Assembly (NCBI GenBank): GCA_021821365.1
Contig: JAKACN010000004.1
Location: 1 to 54,690 of the forward strand
DNA: 54,690 bases
Source of the DNA: Pseudomonadota bacterium
Lineage (GTDB): Bacteria > Pseudomonadota > Gammaproteobacteria > Burkholderiales > Burkholderiaceae_D
Reading direction: 5' to 3'
A program made the translations under genes and the position numbers. The notes under the pieces were generated by a model. The model searched no databases and was not told the origin of the DNA. It saw only the letters and a program-made list of their open reading frames with translations. Shown here in pieces: positions 8,692-18,797 of the stretch. Positions within the stretch are counted from its first letter, which is position 1. The number at the start of each line of letters is the position of its first letter.

Positions 8692-9587
8692 TGCTGGAAG
8701 GCTTCCAGCGAAAGCAGCTGCAGGTCAATGGCGTCTCCATCAATCTGCGGCACGGCGGCAGTGGGCCGCCGCTGCTTTTGCTGCACGGCTTTCCCCAGAC
8801 CCATGTCATCTGGCACAAGGTCGCCGATGCACTGGCGCGCCAGTTCACGCTGGTCATGCCCGACCTGCGCGGCTATGGCGACTCGTCCATGCCCCCGGGT
8901 GCACCCGACCACAGCAATTATTCCAAGCGGATGATGGCGCAGGACATGGTCGAGGTCATGCATACACTCGGCTTCCCTTCGTTCTACCTGTGCGGACATG
9001 ACCGGGGCGGCCGGGTCGCGCACCGCGTCGCGCTCGATCATCCGTCGGCGGTCAGGAAGTTAATGATCCTCGACATCTCGCCGACGCGCACCATGTACGA
9101 AGCGACGGACAAGGCATTCGCGACGGCGTATTACCACTGGTTCTTCATGATCCAGCCTGCGCCGCTGCCGGAAACGCTGATGGGCAACAGTGCGTCGTTC
9201 CTGCTGGACACGCTGCTTGGCGGCTGGGGTTCCGAGGGAGAAAAGTTCATCGATCCTGCAGCGCTGGACGAATACCGGCGCTGCTTCTGCCGCGCGGAAG
9301 CGATCCATGCCGCGTGCGAGGACTATCGCGCGGCGGCCGGCATCGACCTGGAACACGACCGCGACCATGACACGAACAAAATCGCATGCCCGGTGCATGT
9401 GCTCTGGGGCGAGCGCGGCGTGATCGGCCAACTCTTCAATCCGCTGGAAGACTGGAAGGCAAAATGCGCGCAGGTGGTAACGGGCAAATCCTTGCCGTGC
9501 GGGCACTTCATTGCGGAACAGGTGCCTGACTTATTGCTGCAGGAAATGCTCGCATTCTTCGGCCGTCACGATGCTGCTCCCGCATAG
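8688..9587 (+). CDS. alpha/beta hydrolase, haloacetate dehalogenase-like
   Basis: A 299-residue alpha/beta hydrolase. The oxyanion segment is LLLHGFPQT (residues 30-38). The nucleophile is aspartate D105 in CGHDRGGRVAHR rather than serine. A His-Trp pair in YYHWFFM matches the halide-binding residues of fluoroacetate dehalogenases, and GHFIAEQ near the C-terminus supplies the catalytic histidine. This pattern fits the haloacetate dehalogenase group, which hydrolyses carbon-halogen bonds. Many homologues share the fold without proven dehalogenase activity, so the substrate is open. The ATG at 8688 overlaps the pncC stop; a second ATG at 8691 is equally possible. Confidence 0.8.
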   Translation: MMLEGFQRKQLQVNGVSINLRHGGSGPPLLLLHGFPQTHVIWHKVADALARQFTLVMPDLRGYGDSSMPPGAPDHSNYSKRMMAQDMVEVMHTLGFPSFYLCGHDRGGRVAHRVALDHPSAVRKLMILDISPTRTMYEATDKAFATAYYHWFFMIQPAPLPETLMGNSASFLLDTLLGGWGSEGEKFIDPAALDEYRRCFCRAEAIHAACEDYRAAAGIDLEHDRDHDTNKIACPVHVLWGERGVIGQLFNPLEDWKAKCAQVVTGKSLPCGHFIAEQVPDLLLQEMLAFFGRHDAAPA

Positions 9588-9592
9588 CGAGG

Positions 9593-10420
9593 TCAAACCC
9601 GGAAGCGATTGATCGCGTCCCGGGTTTCCATTGCCACGCGCCGCGCCGCCTGCGTAAAATCCTCACCCGCTTTCTCATCCGGCTTCGCGTACAGGATCGC
9701 GCGCGATGAATTGATCATCATGCCCGTTCCGTTCGCCGTCTTGCCGGCATTGACCGTCGCCTGGATATCGCCCCCCTGCGCGCCGATGCCCGGGACCAGC
9801 AAGGGCATGTCGCCGACGATCCGGCGCACCTGCGCCAGTTCGTCCGGGAACGTGGCGCCGACCACCAGCCCGCACTGGCCACTGGTGTTCCACTTGTCGG
9901 CGACGAGATGCGCGACATGCTGGTAGATCGGCATGCCGTCCGCAGTCAGGAATTGCAGGTCCGAACCGCCCGGATTCGAGGTGCGGCACAGGACGATGAC
10001 GCCGCGGTCCTTCCATTCAAGATAGGGCGCGACCGAGTCGTATCCCATGTAAGGATTGACGGTCACCGCATCAGCGCCATAACGCTCGAACGCTTCGCGC
10101 GCGTATTGCTCGGCGGTTGCGCCGATATCGCCGCGCTTGGCGTCGAGCACGATCGGGATGGCGGGATACGTCTTGCGCAGGTAATCGCAAATTGCTTCGA
10201 GCTGGTCTTCCGCGCGCAGTGCTGCGAAATAAGCGATCTGCGGCTTGAATGCGCATGCCATGCCGGCGGTTGCGTCGATGATTGCTTTGCAGAACGCATA
10301 GATCGACTGCGGCTGCCCCTGCAGTTGCGCCGGAAATTTGGCGATGTCCGGATCGAGCCCGACGCACAGAAGAGAATCATTGGCCGCCCACGCGGCAGCC
10401 AGTTTGTTGATGAAGGTCAC
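9593..10420 (-). CDS. pyrF: orotidine 5'-phosphate decarboxylase (type 2)
   Basis: A 275-residue enzyme that decarboxylates OMP to UMP, the last step of pyrimidine synthesis. It has CVGLDPD near the N-terminus and the catalytic [10 protein letters not shown] motif near residue 95, with PGIGAQGGD as the phosphate-binding loop. The length and motif spacing fit the type 2 group found in Burkholderiales and actinobacteria. The start codon appears to be GTG at 10420; no ATG gives the expected TFINKL N-terminus. It is convergent with the dehalogenase gene, the stops five bases apart, and divergent from the transporter gene. Confidence 0.95.
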   Translation of the reverse strand: MTFINKLAAAWAANDSLLCVGLDPDIAKFPAQLQGQPQSIYAFCKAIIDATAGMACAFKPQIAYFAALRAEDQLEAICDYLRKTYPAIPIVLDAKRGDIGATAEQYAREAFERYGADAVTVNPYMGYDSVAPYLEWKDRGVIVLCRTSNPGGSDLQFLTADGMPIYQHVAHLVADKWNTSGQCGLVVGATFPDELAQVRRIVGDMPLLVPGIGAQGGDIQATVNAGKTANGTGMMINSSRAILYAKPDEKAGEDFTQAARRVAMETRDAINRFRV

Positions 10421-10480
10421 GGATTTACCCGAAAGATGTCAAATAGTGCACATTGTAACGTGCCATGCTATCGTTTCGGG

Positions 10481-11371
10481 ATGACTTCTCTTTCCCGCAA
10501 GGACTGGCTCCTGCTCGTCCTCCTGACACTGAGCTGGGGACTCAACTGGCCAATCATGAAAATGGGCGTTCGAGACTTTCCGCCGCTGACTTTCCGCACG
10601 GTCAGCATGATCGGCGGTCTGCCGGCCTTATGGCTGGCCGCGCGCATGCAAGGCGCCTCGCTCGCGATTCCCCGCGGGAAAGCCTGCGACGTCGTCCGGC
10701 TTGCTGTCCCCAACATGCTTATTTGGCACGTGTTCGTGATCCTGGCAGTCAAGATGCTCTCGTCGGGCCGTGCAGCCATCCTTGGCTATACGATGCCGGT
10801 GTGGGCCGTACTCTCCGCCCGGGTATTTTTCGGCGACCGGCCAGGCCGTAACGGCTGGATCGGCATTGCCTGCGCGCTAGGCGGCGCCCTGCTGCTCTTG
10901 TCGAGCGAATTCACGACACTGGCCGGCAATCCGCTGGGAACGGTGCTGGCATTGATCGCAGCGGCCGGGTGGGGTTACGGGACGGTGACGATGAAGCGCT
11001 CGACGCTCGCGATGCCGACCATTTCCCTCACATTCTGGATGCTGGCCTTGACCACCTCGGCCATGGCGCTCGCGGCAACCCTGTTCGAAAGCAACGCGTG
11101 GCATCTGCCTGACATCGATACGATTGGCGCAATCGTTTTCAACGCTCTGGTTATCTTCGGCTTCGCGCACGTGGTCTGGTTCAGACTGGCGCGAACGCTT
11201 CCGCCCGTGGTGTCCAGCCTGTCCGTGATGATGATTCCGGTGCTCGGCGTGTTCTCCGGCGCCTGGCTGCTCGGCGAAACGCCGCACTGGCAGGACTATG
11301 CGGCGATGGCCCTGATCCTGGCAGCGATGAGTACCGTTTTGTTGAAACCCGTCACGCTCACCCGCAAATAA
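10481..11371 (+). CDS. EamA/DMT-family inner-membrane transporter
   Basis: A 296-residue membrane protein with about ten hydrophobic segments arranged as two EamA repeats, the first opening with LTLSWGLNWPIMKMG and the second after FTTLAGNPLGTVLALIAAAGWGYG. Members of the drug/metabolite transporter superfamily usually export amino acids, nucleosides or other metabolites. The substrate cannot be predicted. I chose the ATG at 10481 because it gives the family's normal N-terminus directly before the first membrane segment; the frame is open much further upstream only because it runs antisense to pyrF. Confidence 0.88.
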   Translation: MTSLSRKDWLLLVLLTLSWGLNWPIMKMGVRDFPPLTFRTVSMIGGLPALWLAARMQGASLAIPRGKACDVVRLAVPNMLIWHVFVILAVKMLSSGRAAILGYTMPVWAVLSARVFFGDRPGRNGWIGIACALGGALLLLSSEFTTLAGNPLGTVLALIAAAGWGYGTVTMKRSTLAMPTISLTFWMLALTTSAMALAATLFESNAWHLPDIDTIGAIVFNALVIFGFAHVVWFRLARTLPPVVSSLSVMMIPVLGVFSGAWLLGETPHWQDYAAMALILAAMSTVLLKPVTLTRK

Positions 11372-11415
11372 TTGCTGCAATTCCCGCGTCACAATTCAGC
11401 GAAAGGTAAATCACA

Positions 11416-12009
11416 ATGAAAACATGGATCAGATGGATGGCAGTAGCGGCGCTTGCCTCGATGCTGAGCGCGTGCGGCTATAATGAATTTCAGGCAAAGG
11501 ACGAGCAGGTCAAGGCGGCATGGAGCGAAGTGGTGAATCAGTACCAGCGCCGCGCCGACCTGATCCCGAATCTGGTCAATACCGTCAAGGGCTACGCCTC
11601 GCACGAGAAGGATACGCTGGAGGCCGTCACGCGCGCACGTGCCGCCGCAACCAGTTTCCAGATCACCCCGGAAGTACTGAACAATCCGGAGGCGTTCAAG
11701 AAGTTCCAGCAGGTGCAGGGCGAACTGTCGAATGCACTGTCGCGGCTGATGGCGGTTTCCGAAAACTATCCCAATCTCAAGGCTGATGCCAGCTTCCGCG
11801 ATCTGCAGTCGCAGCTGGAAGGTACCGAGAACCGGATCACCGTCGCTCGTCAGCGCTACATCCAGGCAGTGCGCGAATACAACGTACTGGCGCGCAGCTT
11901 TCCGACTAATCTGACGGCGATGATGTTCCACTACGAAGTCAAGCCCTCGTTCACGGTTGAGAACGAGAAAACCATTTCGAACGCGCCGGCAGTCAACTTC
12001 GGCAAATAA
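11416..12009 (+). CDS. LemA family lipoprotein
   Basis: A 197-residue LemA-family protein. It has a lipoprotein signal ending LSACG (Cys near residue 19) and the LemA signature DEQVKAAWSEVVNQYQRRADLIPNL, followed by the conserved VNTVKGYA and ENRITVARQRYIQAVREYN segments that form long helices. The cellular role of LemA is unknown; it is commonly encoded beside TPM-domain proteins, as here. GCGAAAGG precedes the ATG. It is the first of three closely spaced genes (17 bases, then a 1-base overlap). Confidence 0.92.
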   Translation: MKTWIRWMAVAALASMLSACGYNEFQAKDEQVKAAWSEVVNQYQRRADLIPNLVNTVKGYASHEKDTLEAVTRARAAATSFQITPEVLNNPEAFKKFQQVQGELSNALSRLMAVSENYPNLKADASFRDLQSQLEGTENRITVARQRYIQAVREYNVLARSFPTNLTAMMFHYEVKPSFTVENEKTISNAPAVNFGK

Positions 12010-12026
12010 GCGCGCGAAACATCATC

Positions 12027-12824
12027 ATGCTCGCCCTCCTTCCGCGCCACCTGATCGGAATTTTCCTGGCGTTGGCCATGTCCGTGGCCGGCGCCCAGGA
12101 TTTCGTGCCGGTTCCGCCGCTCAAGGCGCGGGTCACGGACCAGGTCGGACTGCTGACTCCCGCGCAGCGCACCACGCTGGAAAACGTGCTGAAGGAATAC
12201 GAAGATCGCACCGGCAGCCAGATCGCCGTCCTGCTGATGAGCAAGACAGAACCCGAAGCGATCGAGCAGTACAGCATTCGCGTCTTCGACGAGTGGAAAC
12301 TGGGCCGCAAAGGCATCGACGACGGCGTGTTGCTGATCATCGCCAGGGACAATCCTCCCGCATTGCGGCGCATGCGCATCGAAGCCGGTCGCGGCGTACA
12401 AGGAACGCTCACCGATGCCCAGTCGAAGCGTATCCTGCAGGATGTGATGGCGCCTCACTTCCGTCAGAACGACTTCTACGGTGGCCTGGTGGCGGGCATT
12501 TCCGCCATCACCAGCGTGCTGGACAAGGAGCGCTTTCCGGCACCGGGCAACAAGAAACCCTCACAGGAAGAAGAGTCCGACACGTTCTCGCTCGGCCTGT
12601 TTTTCTTTTTCATGATCCTGTTCCTGCTGCTGTCGCGTGCCCGTTCGCGGCGTTACGGACATCAGCGCAGCGGCTGGGGACGGTCCGCGCCTGGTGTGAT
12701 CCTTGGCGACGGTTTCGGCAGAGGCGGATTCGGTGGCGGAGGCTTCGGAGGTTCCGGCGGAGGAGGCGGATTTTCGGGTGGCGGCGGAACCGCCGATGGC
12801 GGCGGCGCTTCGGGGAATTGGTGA
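12027..12824 (+). CDS. TPM-domain membrane protein (YgcG family)
   Basis: A 265-residue protein with a signal peptide (cleavage likely near MSVAGAQ), a TPM domain (about residues 30-175, with VTDQVGLLTP, GSQIAVLLM, GRKGIDDGVLLIIA and RRMRIEAGRGVQG), one membrane segment LFFFFMILFLLL, and a tail very rich in Gly (GGGFGGSGGGGGFSGGGG) that ends in GASGNW. The architecture is typical of proteins next to LemA. TPM domains have been linked to photosystem repair phosphatase activity in plants, but the bacterial function is not established. Its TGA overlaps the next ATG by one base (12824). Confidence 0.92.
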   Translation: MLALLPRHLIGIFLALAMSVAGAQDFVPVPPLKARVTDQVGLLTPAQRTTLENVLKEYEDRTGSQIAVLLMSKTEPEAIEQYSIRVFDEWKLGRKGIDDGVLLIIARDNPPALRRMRIEAGRGVQGTLTDAQSKRILQDVMAPHFRQNDFYGGLVAGISAITSVLDKERFPAPGNKKPSQEEESDTFSLGLFFFFMILFLLLSRARSRRYGHQRSGWGRSAPGVILGDGFGRGGFGGGGFGGSGGGGGFSGGGGTADGGGASGNW

Positions 12825-13324
12825 TGAAAACCTTTTCGCGCCTGATCAGGCATCTGTCCACAACGACCGCCGACGGCCGCCGCGCGTTTCCGGAACAAAC
12901 GCTGAAGACCATTGAAGAAACGATCACCGCCGGCGAGAAGCGCCATCGCGCAGAGGTACGCATGGTGATCGAACCCTCGCTCAGCTCGCAAGCCGTGCTC
13001 AACGGAATGTCGCCGCGCGACCGCGCGAGAGAGCTGTTTTCCCACTATCGCGTTTGGGATACGGAGGAAAATTGCGGCGTGCTGCTGTATATCAACCTGG
13101 CTGACCATCAAGTGGAAATTGTCGCCGACCGTGGCGTCGGCCGTGAAGTCGCCGCAAAAGAATGGCATGCGGTCTGCCGCACCATCACCGAAGGTTTTGC
13201 CAGTGGCTCCTATCACGACAGCGTCATCGCCGCACTCGATCAGCTGAACAGACTGCTCGAGAAGCATTACCCCGACGACGGCTCGTCACGCAATCAGTTG
13301 CCGGACAAACCGGTCATGCTCTGA
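12824..13324 (+). CDS. second TPM-domain protein, cytoplasmic type
   Basis: A 166-residue protein with a TPM domain but no signal peptide and no obvious membrane segment. The core reads AEVRMVIEPSLS, ARELFSHYRVWDTEENCGVLLYINLADHQVEIVADRGVG and then a helical tail with ALDQLNRLLEKHYP. It starts inside the stop of the preceding TPM gene (TGATG), so the pair is co-translated. LemA, a membrane-bound TPM protein and a soluble TPM protein form a recurring three-gene unit in Burkholderiales. Its function is unknown. Confidence 0.88.
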   Translation: MKTFSRLIRHLSTTTADGRRAFPEQTLKTIEETITAGEKRHRAEVRMVIEPSLSSQAVLNGMSPRDRARELFSHYRVWDTEENCGVLLYINLADHQVEIVADRGVGREVAAKEWHAVCRTITEGFASGSYHDSVIAALDQLNRLLEKHYPDDGSSRNQLPDKPVML

Positions 13325-13369
13325 CTTTCCGGCCGCGCGGCCCTCCGCCAACTTTCGGCGCACGGCATT

Positions 13370-14782
13370 TCAACCGCGCTCATACACCCACTGCAGCAAG
13401 GCATCCTGTGCCTCCTGCCCTTGCAGGGAATTGGGATGGTTGATCATGAAGACGACCACATAGCGCTTGCCGGAAGTGGCCTGGACATAACCTGCAATAT
13501 TGCGAACCTCATTCAGCAGGCCTGTCTTGATATGCGCCTTTCCTGCTACCGTCTGGTTGACCAGTCGCATGCGCATGGTGCCGTCCAGGCCGGCCAGCGG
13601 CAACGACGCCATGAACTCCGGCATGACTGGCGACTCGAAGGCCGCCTCCAGCATCCGTCCCATGGTCAGCGGGGAAATGCGCTCAGTGCGCGACAGGCCT
13701 GAGCCGTTCTCGACGTTCAATTCCGGCGCGTCGATTCCCTTGTTGCGGAGCCATGTGCGCAACACCGCAGCACCGCGCTCGGCATTGGCCGGCAGATTCA
13801 ATTCATTGGCGGCAATCGTCAGCAGCAACTGGCGCGCCATGACGTTGTTGCTGTACTTGTTGATGTCGCGGATCACCTCCGCGAGCGCCGGCGAGTCCCA
13901 TTGCGCGACCAGGCGCGCCGACTCCGGCACTGTTCCGCTTTTCACGTCACCTTTCAGCGTGCCGCCGAGATCCGCCCACAGCCGGCGAAACGCCAGATGA
14001 AAATATTGGGTGTGCGTCATCTGGTAGGGATGCACATACCATACCTTCTCGCCGCAGGATGCGGAATAGGTGCCGGCGAAGCGCGCGCCCCAGGTATCGA
14101 TTGCCGGATGCAGCCGCACATGCCAGTCGCCGCATTCTCCCTTCGACAGCCGCGGCGCGGTCACCGGGTAAGCTGCGAGCGGCGGATCCATCGTCACGCC
14201 GACCACGCCACGTGCTTCGTCAGGCGTAAAGCGAAAGGCCAGGGCCTTATAGTTGAGCAACAAGGCGTCGGGACCAACGTTATATGGCTTCATCGGGTCG
14301 CCATCGAATTGCGCCGGGTCATACGGCGTTTCTTCGAATGCGCTGCGATCCAGCACCAGGTCGCCGCGAATCTCGCGAATGCCCCTTGCACGGATGCGGC
14401 GCAGGAACAGCCAGAAGTTTTCCAGCACGAGCTTCGGATCGCCGCTTCCCTTGATGTAAAGATCGCCACGCAGGACATCACCGGCCTGCGTGCCGGTGGC
14501 ATATGCCTGCGTCTTCCAGGTGAACGCCGGGCCGAGCAGCTCAAGGGCAGCGTCGCTTGTCACCAACTTCATCGTGGATGCCGGATTGAGCGGCGTCGTT
14601 TCATTTGAAGCAAGCAATACCGGACCCGCTCCCACCTCCCGCACATAGATGCCGGTAGCGGAAACCGGGATCTGCGCGCGTTGCAGCGCATCTGCGACCG
14701 GAATCGGCAATTGTTGCGCTATGGCCGGCGCGGTGAATGCAAATATGGCAAGCACCGCTTGGAGTCTCTTCAGAATTCGCAT
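13370..14782 (-). CDS. dacB: D-alanyl-D-alanine carboxypeptidase/endopeptidase (PBP4, class C)
   Basis: A 470-residue periplasmic penicillin-binding protein of the PBP4 (S13) family that trims or cleaves peptidoglycan cross-links. A signal peptide ends near FTAPAIAQQ. The three active-site motifs are S69-T-M-K72, SNN in YSNNVMARQ, and KTG in AHIKTGLLNEV. I prefer the Met at 14782 because it starts the signal peptide; an upstream Met at 14809 would add nine residues. The gene is convergent with the TPM operon and divergent from ohrR. Confidence 0.93.
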   Translation of the reverse strand: MRILKRLQAVLAIFAFTAPAIAQQLPIPVADALQRAQIPVSATGIYVREVGAGPVLLASNETTPLNPASTMKLVTSDAALELLGPAFTWKTQAYATGTQAGDVLRGDLYIKGSGDPKLVLENFWLFLRRIRARGIREIRGDLVLDRSAFEETPYDPAQFDGDPMKPYNVGPDALLLNYKALAFRFTPDEARGVVGVTMDPPLAAYPVTAPRLSKGECGDWHVRLHPAIDTWGARFAGTYSASCGEKVWYVHPYQMTHTQYFHLAFRRLWADLGGTLKGDVKSGTVPESARLVAQWDSPALAEVIRDINKYSNNVMARQLLLTIAANELNLPANAERGAAVLRTWLRNKGIDAPELNVENGSGLSRTERISPLTMGRMLEAAFESPVMPEFMASLPLAGLDGTMRMRLVNQTVAGKAHIKTGLLNEVRNIAGYVQATSGKRYVVVFMINHPNSLQGQEAQDALLQWVYERG

Positions 14783-14843
14783 AGGATTAGAAAAACGTAT
14801 CACGCGCAATGCAATCGATTATCCCACGTCAGGGCTGCAAACC

Positions 14844-15314
14844 ATGCCAAAATCCGCCGCTTCCGCCGCCGTACAAACCGTCGATCCGCTGGCATTGGAA
14901 AACCAGTTCTGCTTTGCGTTGTACTCCGCCTCGCTGGCGATGACAAAGACCTACAAGCCGCTCCTCGACAAGCTCGGACTTACCTATCCGCAATACCTGG
15001 TGATGCTGGTGCTGTGGCAGCAGGACGACATCCTGGTCAAAACCATCGGCGAAAAACTCTTCCTCGATTCCGGCACGCTCACCCCCCTGCTGAAGCGACT
15101 GGAAGCCTCATCGCTGATCCAGCGTACGCGCGACGAGGCGGACGAACGCCAAGTGAGGATCACCCTCACCAAGGAAGGCCGAGCCCTCAGGAAGAAGGCG
15201 CAAGCCATTCCGCACCAGATGGTGTGCGCCAGCGGTCAGTCGCTGGATGCCTTGGCGCGCCTGCGCAATCAGCTCTCCTCGATCCGCGACGATCTCGTCA
15301 AACTGGCTTCATAG
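14844..15314 (+). CDS. ohrR: MarR-family organic peroxide sensor OhrR (2-Cys type)
   Basis: A 156-residue winged-helix repressor. The sensing cysteine is C23 in ENQFCFALYSASLA, and a second cysteine C128 in HQMVCASG matches the 2-Cys OhrR type of Xanthomonas, in which organic peroxide triggers a disulfide bond between subunits. The winged helix is seen in LDSGTLTPLLKRLEASSLI and RDEADERQVRITLT. It stands 127 bases upstream of ohr on the same strand, with an operator in between. The start at 14844 was chosen because it leaves a normal-length N-terminus. Confidence 0.95.
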   Translation: MPKSAASAAVQTVDPLALENQFCFALYSASLAMTKTYKPLLDKLGLTYPQYLVMLVLWQQDDILVKTIGEKLFLDSGTLTPLLKRLEASSLIQRTRDEADERQVRITLTKEGRALRKKAQAIPHQMVCASGQSLDALARLRNQLSSIRDDLVKLAS

Positions 15315-15360
15315 AAAAACGGCGAGCAAACTTTCCAATTTCTCCATTCCAGTATTTAAT

Positions 15361-15389
15361 TTGGACACAATTTAATTGTGTGCTATATT
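15361..15389 (+). promoter_or_regulatory. ohr promoter with embedded OhrR operator
   Basis: A -35 box TTGGAC (15361-15366) and a -10 box TATATT (15384-15389) are 17 bases apart. Filling the spacer is a perfect inverted repeat, ACACAATT-T-AATTGTGT (15365-15381). Repressor bound there would block both boxes. The AT-rich palindrome matches the general form of OhrR/MarR operators. Confidence 0.85.
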
Positions 15390-15441
15390 TCTCTTGCATC
15401 CAAACCGAATCCCTCATCCCGCCATCATCAAGGAGTTTCAC

Positions 15442-15861
15442 ATGCAGATCCTCTACAAGGCGCAAGCCACCGCCACCGGCGGCCGCGACGGTCGCGCCGT
15501 TTCCAGCGACAACAAGCTCGACGCCAGGCTCAGTACTCCGAAAGAACTTGGCGGACCGGGCGGCGACGGCACGAATCCCGAACAGCTGTTTGCCGCCGGC
15601 TATTCCGCCTGCTTCCTGTCCGCGATGAAATTCGTTTCCATGCACGCCAGGATTCCGTTGCCGGCCGACACATCCGTCACCGCCGAGATCGGCATCGGAC
15701 CAAACGGCAACGGCGGCTTCGGTCTTGCCGCCGAACTGCGCGTCGCCCTGCCTGGGATGGATCGCGAGACCGCGCGCACCCTCGTCAACAAGGCGCATGA
15801 AGTCTGCCCCTACTCCAATGCGACCCGCGGGAACATCGAGGTCAGCCTCGCTCTGGTCTGA
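15442..15861 (+). CDS. ohr: organic hydroperoxide resistance protein Ohr
   Basis: A 139-residue thiol peroxidase of the OsmC/Ohr family that reduces organic and fatty-acid hydroperoxides with lipoylated proteins as donors. The two catalytic cysteines are in [10 protein letters not shown] and [13 protein letters not shown]; the conserved arginine lies in the N-terminal part. AAGGAG precedes the ATG at 15442. It is controlled by the palindromic promoter 60-80 bases upstream and followed by an intrinsic terminator. Confidence 0.97.
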   Translation: MQILYKAQATATGGRDGRAVSSDNKLDARLSTPKELGGPGGDGTNPEQLFAAGYSACFLSAMKFVSMHARIPLPADTSVTAEIGIGPNGNGGFGLAAELRVALPGMDRETARTLVNKAHEVCPYSNATRGNIEVSLALV

Positions 15862-15942
15862 TTGTCCCGATTCCCGCCCTCTATAAAGGAGCCGGGAAGG
15901 GAAAATGCCCGCTACCACGCCTGCATGTCTTCCCGAAACCTA

Positions 15943-15969
15943 AACCCCCGCCCGCCGGGGGTTTTCTTT
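15943..15969 (+). terminator. intrinsic terminator after ohr
   Basis: AACCCCC (15943-15949) pairs with GGGGGTT (15957-15963) around a seven-base loop and is followed by TTCTTTG. Confidence 0.75.
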
Positions 15970-16018
15970 GTTGCACATGGCGTGACTTGGCGAAAAAACA
16001 AGACATCATCGACATGGT

Positions 16019-16048
16019 CTTGAAAAATGAATTACCCGCCCCTATACT
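16019..16048 (+). promoter_or_regulatory. heat-shock (sigma32-type) promoter of groESL
   Basis: CTTGAAA (16019-16025), 13 bases, then CCCCTATA (16039-16046) fits the sigma32 consensus of a CTTGAAA -35 and a CCCCAT-like -10. A TATACT overlapping the end (16043-16048) could also serve as a sigma70 -10. The rest of the gap from ohr to groES holds the ohr terminator, this promoter and the CIRCE element. Confidence 0.7.
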
Positions 16049-16074
16049 TAGCACTCGTTAGGGGAGAGTGCTAA
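16048..16074 (+). promoter_or_regulatory. CIRCE operator (HrcA binding site)
   Basis: TTAGCACTC (16048-16056), nine bases, GAGTGCTAA (16066-16074): an exact match to the CIRCE element bound by the HrcA repressor. It overlaps the -10 region and start of transcription of groESL. Together with the sigma32-type promoter it gives dual heat-shock control, as known in several betaproteobacteria. Confidence 0.97.
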
Positions 16075-16189
16075 CAAGAACTCCGCCTGGCTTCCGAATT
16101 TTCTCGTGCGGTATTGCTGCACTATGAAATCCAGCTTGCAGCGAATCTGCCGCAAACAACCATAACTTATTGATAATTAAGGAGTTTGT

Positions 16190-16480
16190 ATGAACCTTCG
16201 TCCATTGCACGATCGCGTCATCGTCAAGCGCCTCGACCAGGAAACCAAGACTGCGTCCGGCATCGTTCTTCCGGAAGCAGCTGCGGAAAAGCCCGACCAA
16301 GGCAAAGTGCTCGCTGTCGGTAACGGCAAGATTCTGGAAGACGGCAAAGTCCGTCCGCTTGACGTGAAAGTCGGCGACGTCGTGCTGTTCGGCAAGTACT
16401 CCGGCCAGACCGTGAAGGTGGAAGGCGAGGAAGTGCTCGTGATGCGCGAAGAAGACATCATGGCAATCGTCCAGAAATAA
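16190..16480 (+). CDS. groES: co-chaperonin GroES
   Basis: A 96-residue cap protein of the GroEL chaperonin. [18 protein letters not shown], the mobile loop [21 protein letters not shown] and the C-terminal [13 protein letters not shown] are typical. AAGGAG precedes the ATG. It is the first gene of the heat-shock operon; groEL follows after 37 bases. Confidence 0.99.
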   Translation: MNLRPLHDRVIVKRLDQETKTASGIVLPEAAAEKPDQGKVLAVGNGKILEDGKVRPLDVKVGDVVLFGKYSGQTVKVEGEEVLVMREEDIMAIVQK

Positions 16481-16505
16481 ATACAGATACCTGTTCAATA
16501 TTTAA

Positions 16506-18164
<1,659 letters not shown>

Positions 18165-18190
18165 TTTGCCCCGCGAATCCTCAATCGCAG

Positions 18191-18216
18191 AAAAGCCCGC
18201 TTCGGCGGGCTTTTTT
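18191..18216. terminator. bidirectional terminator after groEL
   Basis: AAGCCCGC, loop TTCG, GCGGGCTT followed by a T run at 18209-18216, with a run of A before the stem. It can stop groEL from the left and the convergent transglutaminase gene from the right, whose stop codon abuts it. Confidence 0.9.
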
Positions 18217-18797
18217 CATCCCCGGAGAAGTTCGATATCGGGCAGGTTTCCGCCTACCTCTTGCACCGTCTTCCATTGGGTCAGTGCCCTCACCACCACC
18301 GGCAGTGGCTCCGGCCAAATCTCCGGCAAGTCCCTTTCCTGCCGGCTTAACGCCGGAAACGCAAGCTGCTCCCTCGGCGGACAGAACGCCGCATTCACAC
18401 CCGGCTTGTTGCCGCGCGCATCGATGCGGTACCAGCCAAATCGTTTCAGATAGACCGCATTCAATCCATGCAGGCAGAAAGGCGGGCCGACCGTCTCGAC
18501 GGCCAGCCGCTGGTAACACAGCCCGGCCGGTATCCCGCTGGCACGCAGCAAGGCGGCAAGAAGATGGCTCTTGGCATAGCAATAGCCGGTGCCATGGCGA
18601 AGCACTTCCGACGCAATGCATGTCACGGGGCCGCTCCCGTCATCACCGCTGTGTCTGATGGCGTCACGGACATATTCAAAAGAGCGTCGTGTCAGGTCTT
18701 CTTCATCCGCGGCACCCGCAGCAAGTTCCGTGGCCTTCCTGCGGATCGCCGGATGGTCCACGTCGATAAAGGTACTGCTTTCGAGATAAGGTGCCAT
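18216..18797 (-). CDS. transglutaminase-like cysteine protein
   Basis: A 193-residue soluble protein with a transglutaminase-like fold. The catalytic triad is readable: C73 in GTGYCYAKSHL, H110 in CLHGLNAVY and D126 in WYRIDARG. Stand-alone bacterial members of this superfamily are usually proteases or amidases; the substrate is unknown. I chose the Met at 18797 (MAPYLESS), because residues further upstream in the open frame are low-complexity basic and unlike the family. It converges on groEL. Confidence 0.8.
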   Translation of the reverse strand: MAPYLESSTFIDVDHPAIRRKATELAAGAADEEDLTRRSFEYVRDAIRHSGDDGSGPVTCIASEVLRHGTGYCYAKSHLLAALLRASGIPAGLCYQRLAVETVGPPFCLHGLNAVYLKRFGWYRIDARGNKPGVNAAFCPPREQLAFPALSRQERDLPEIWPEPLPVVVRALTQWKTVQEVGGNLPDIELLRG

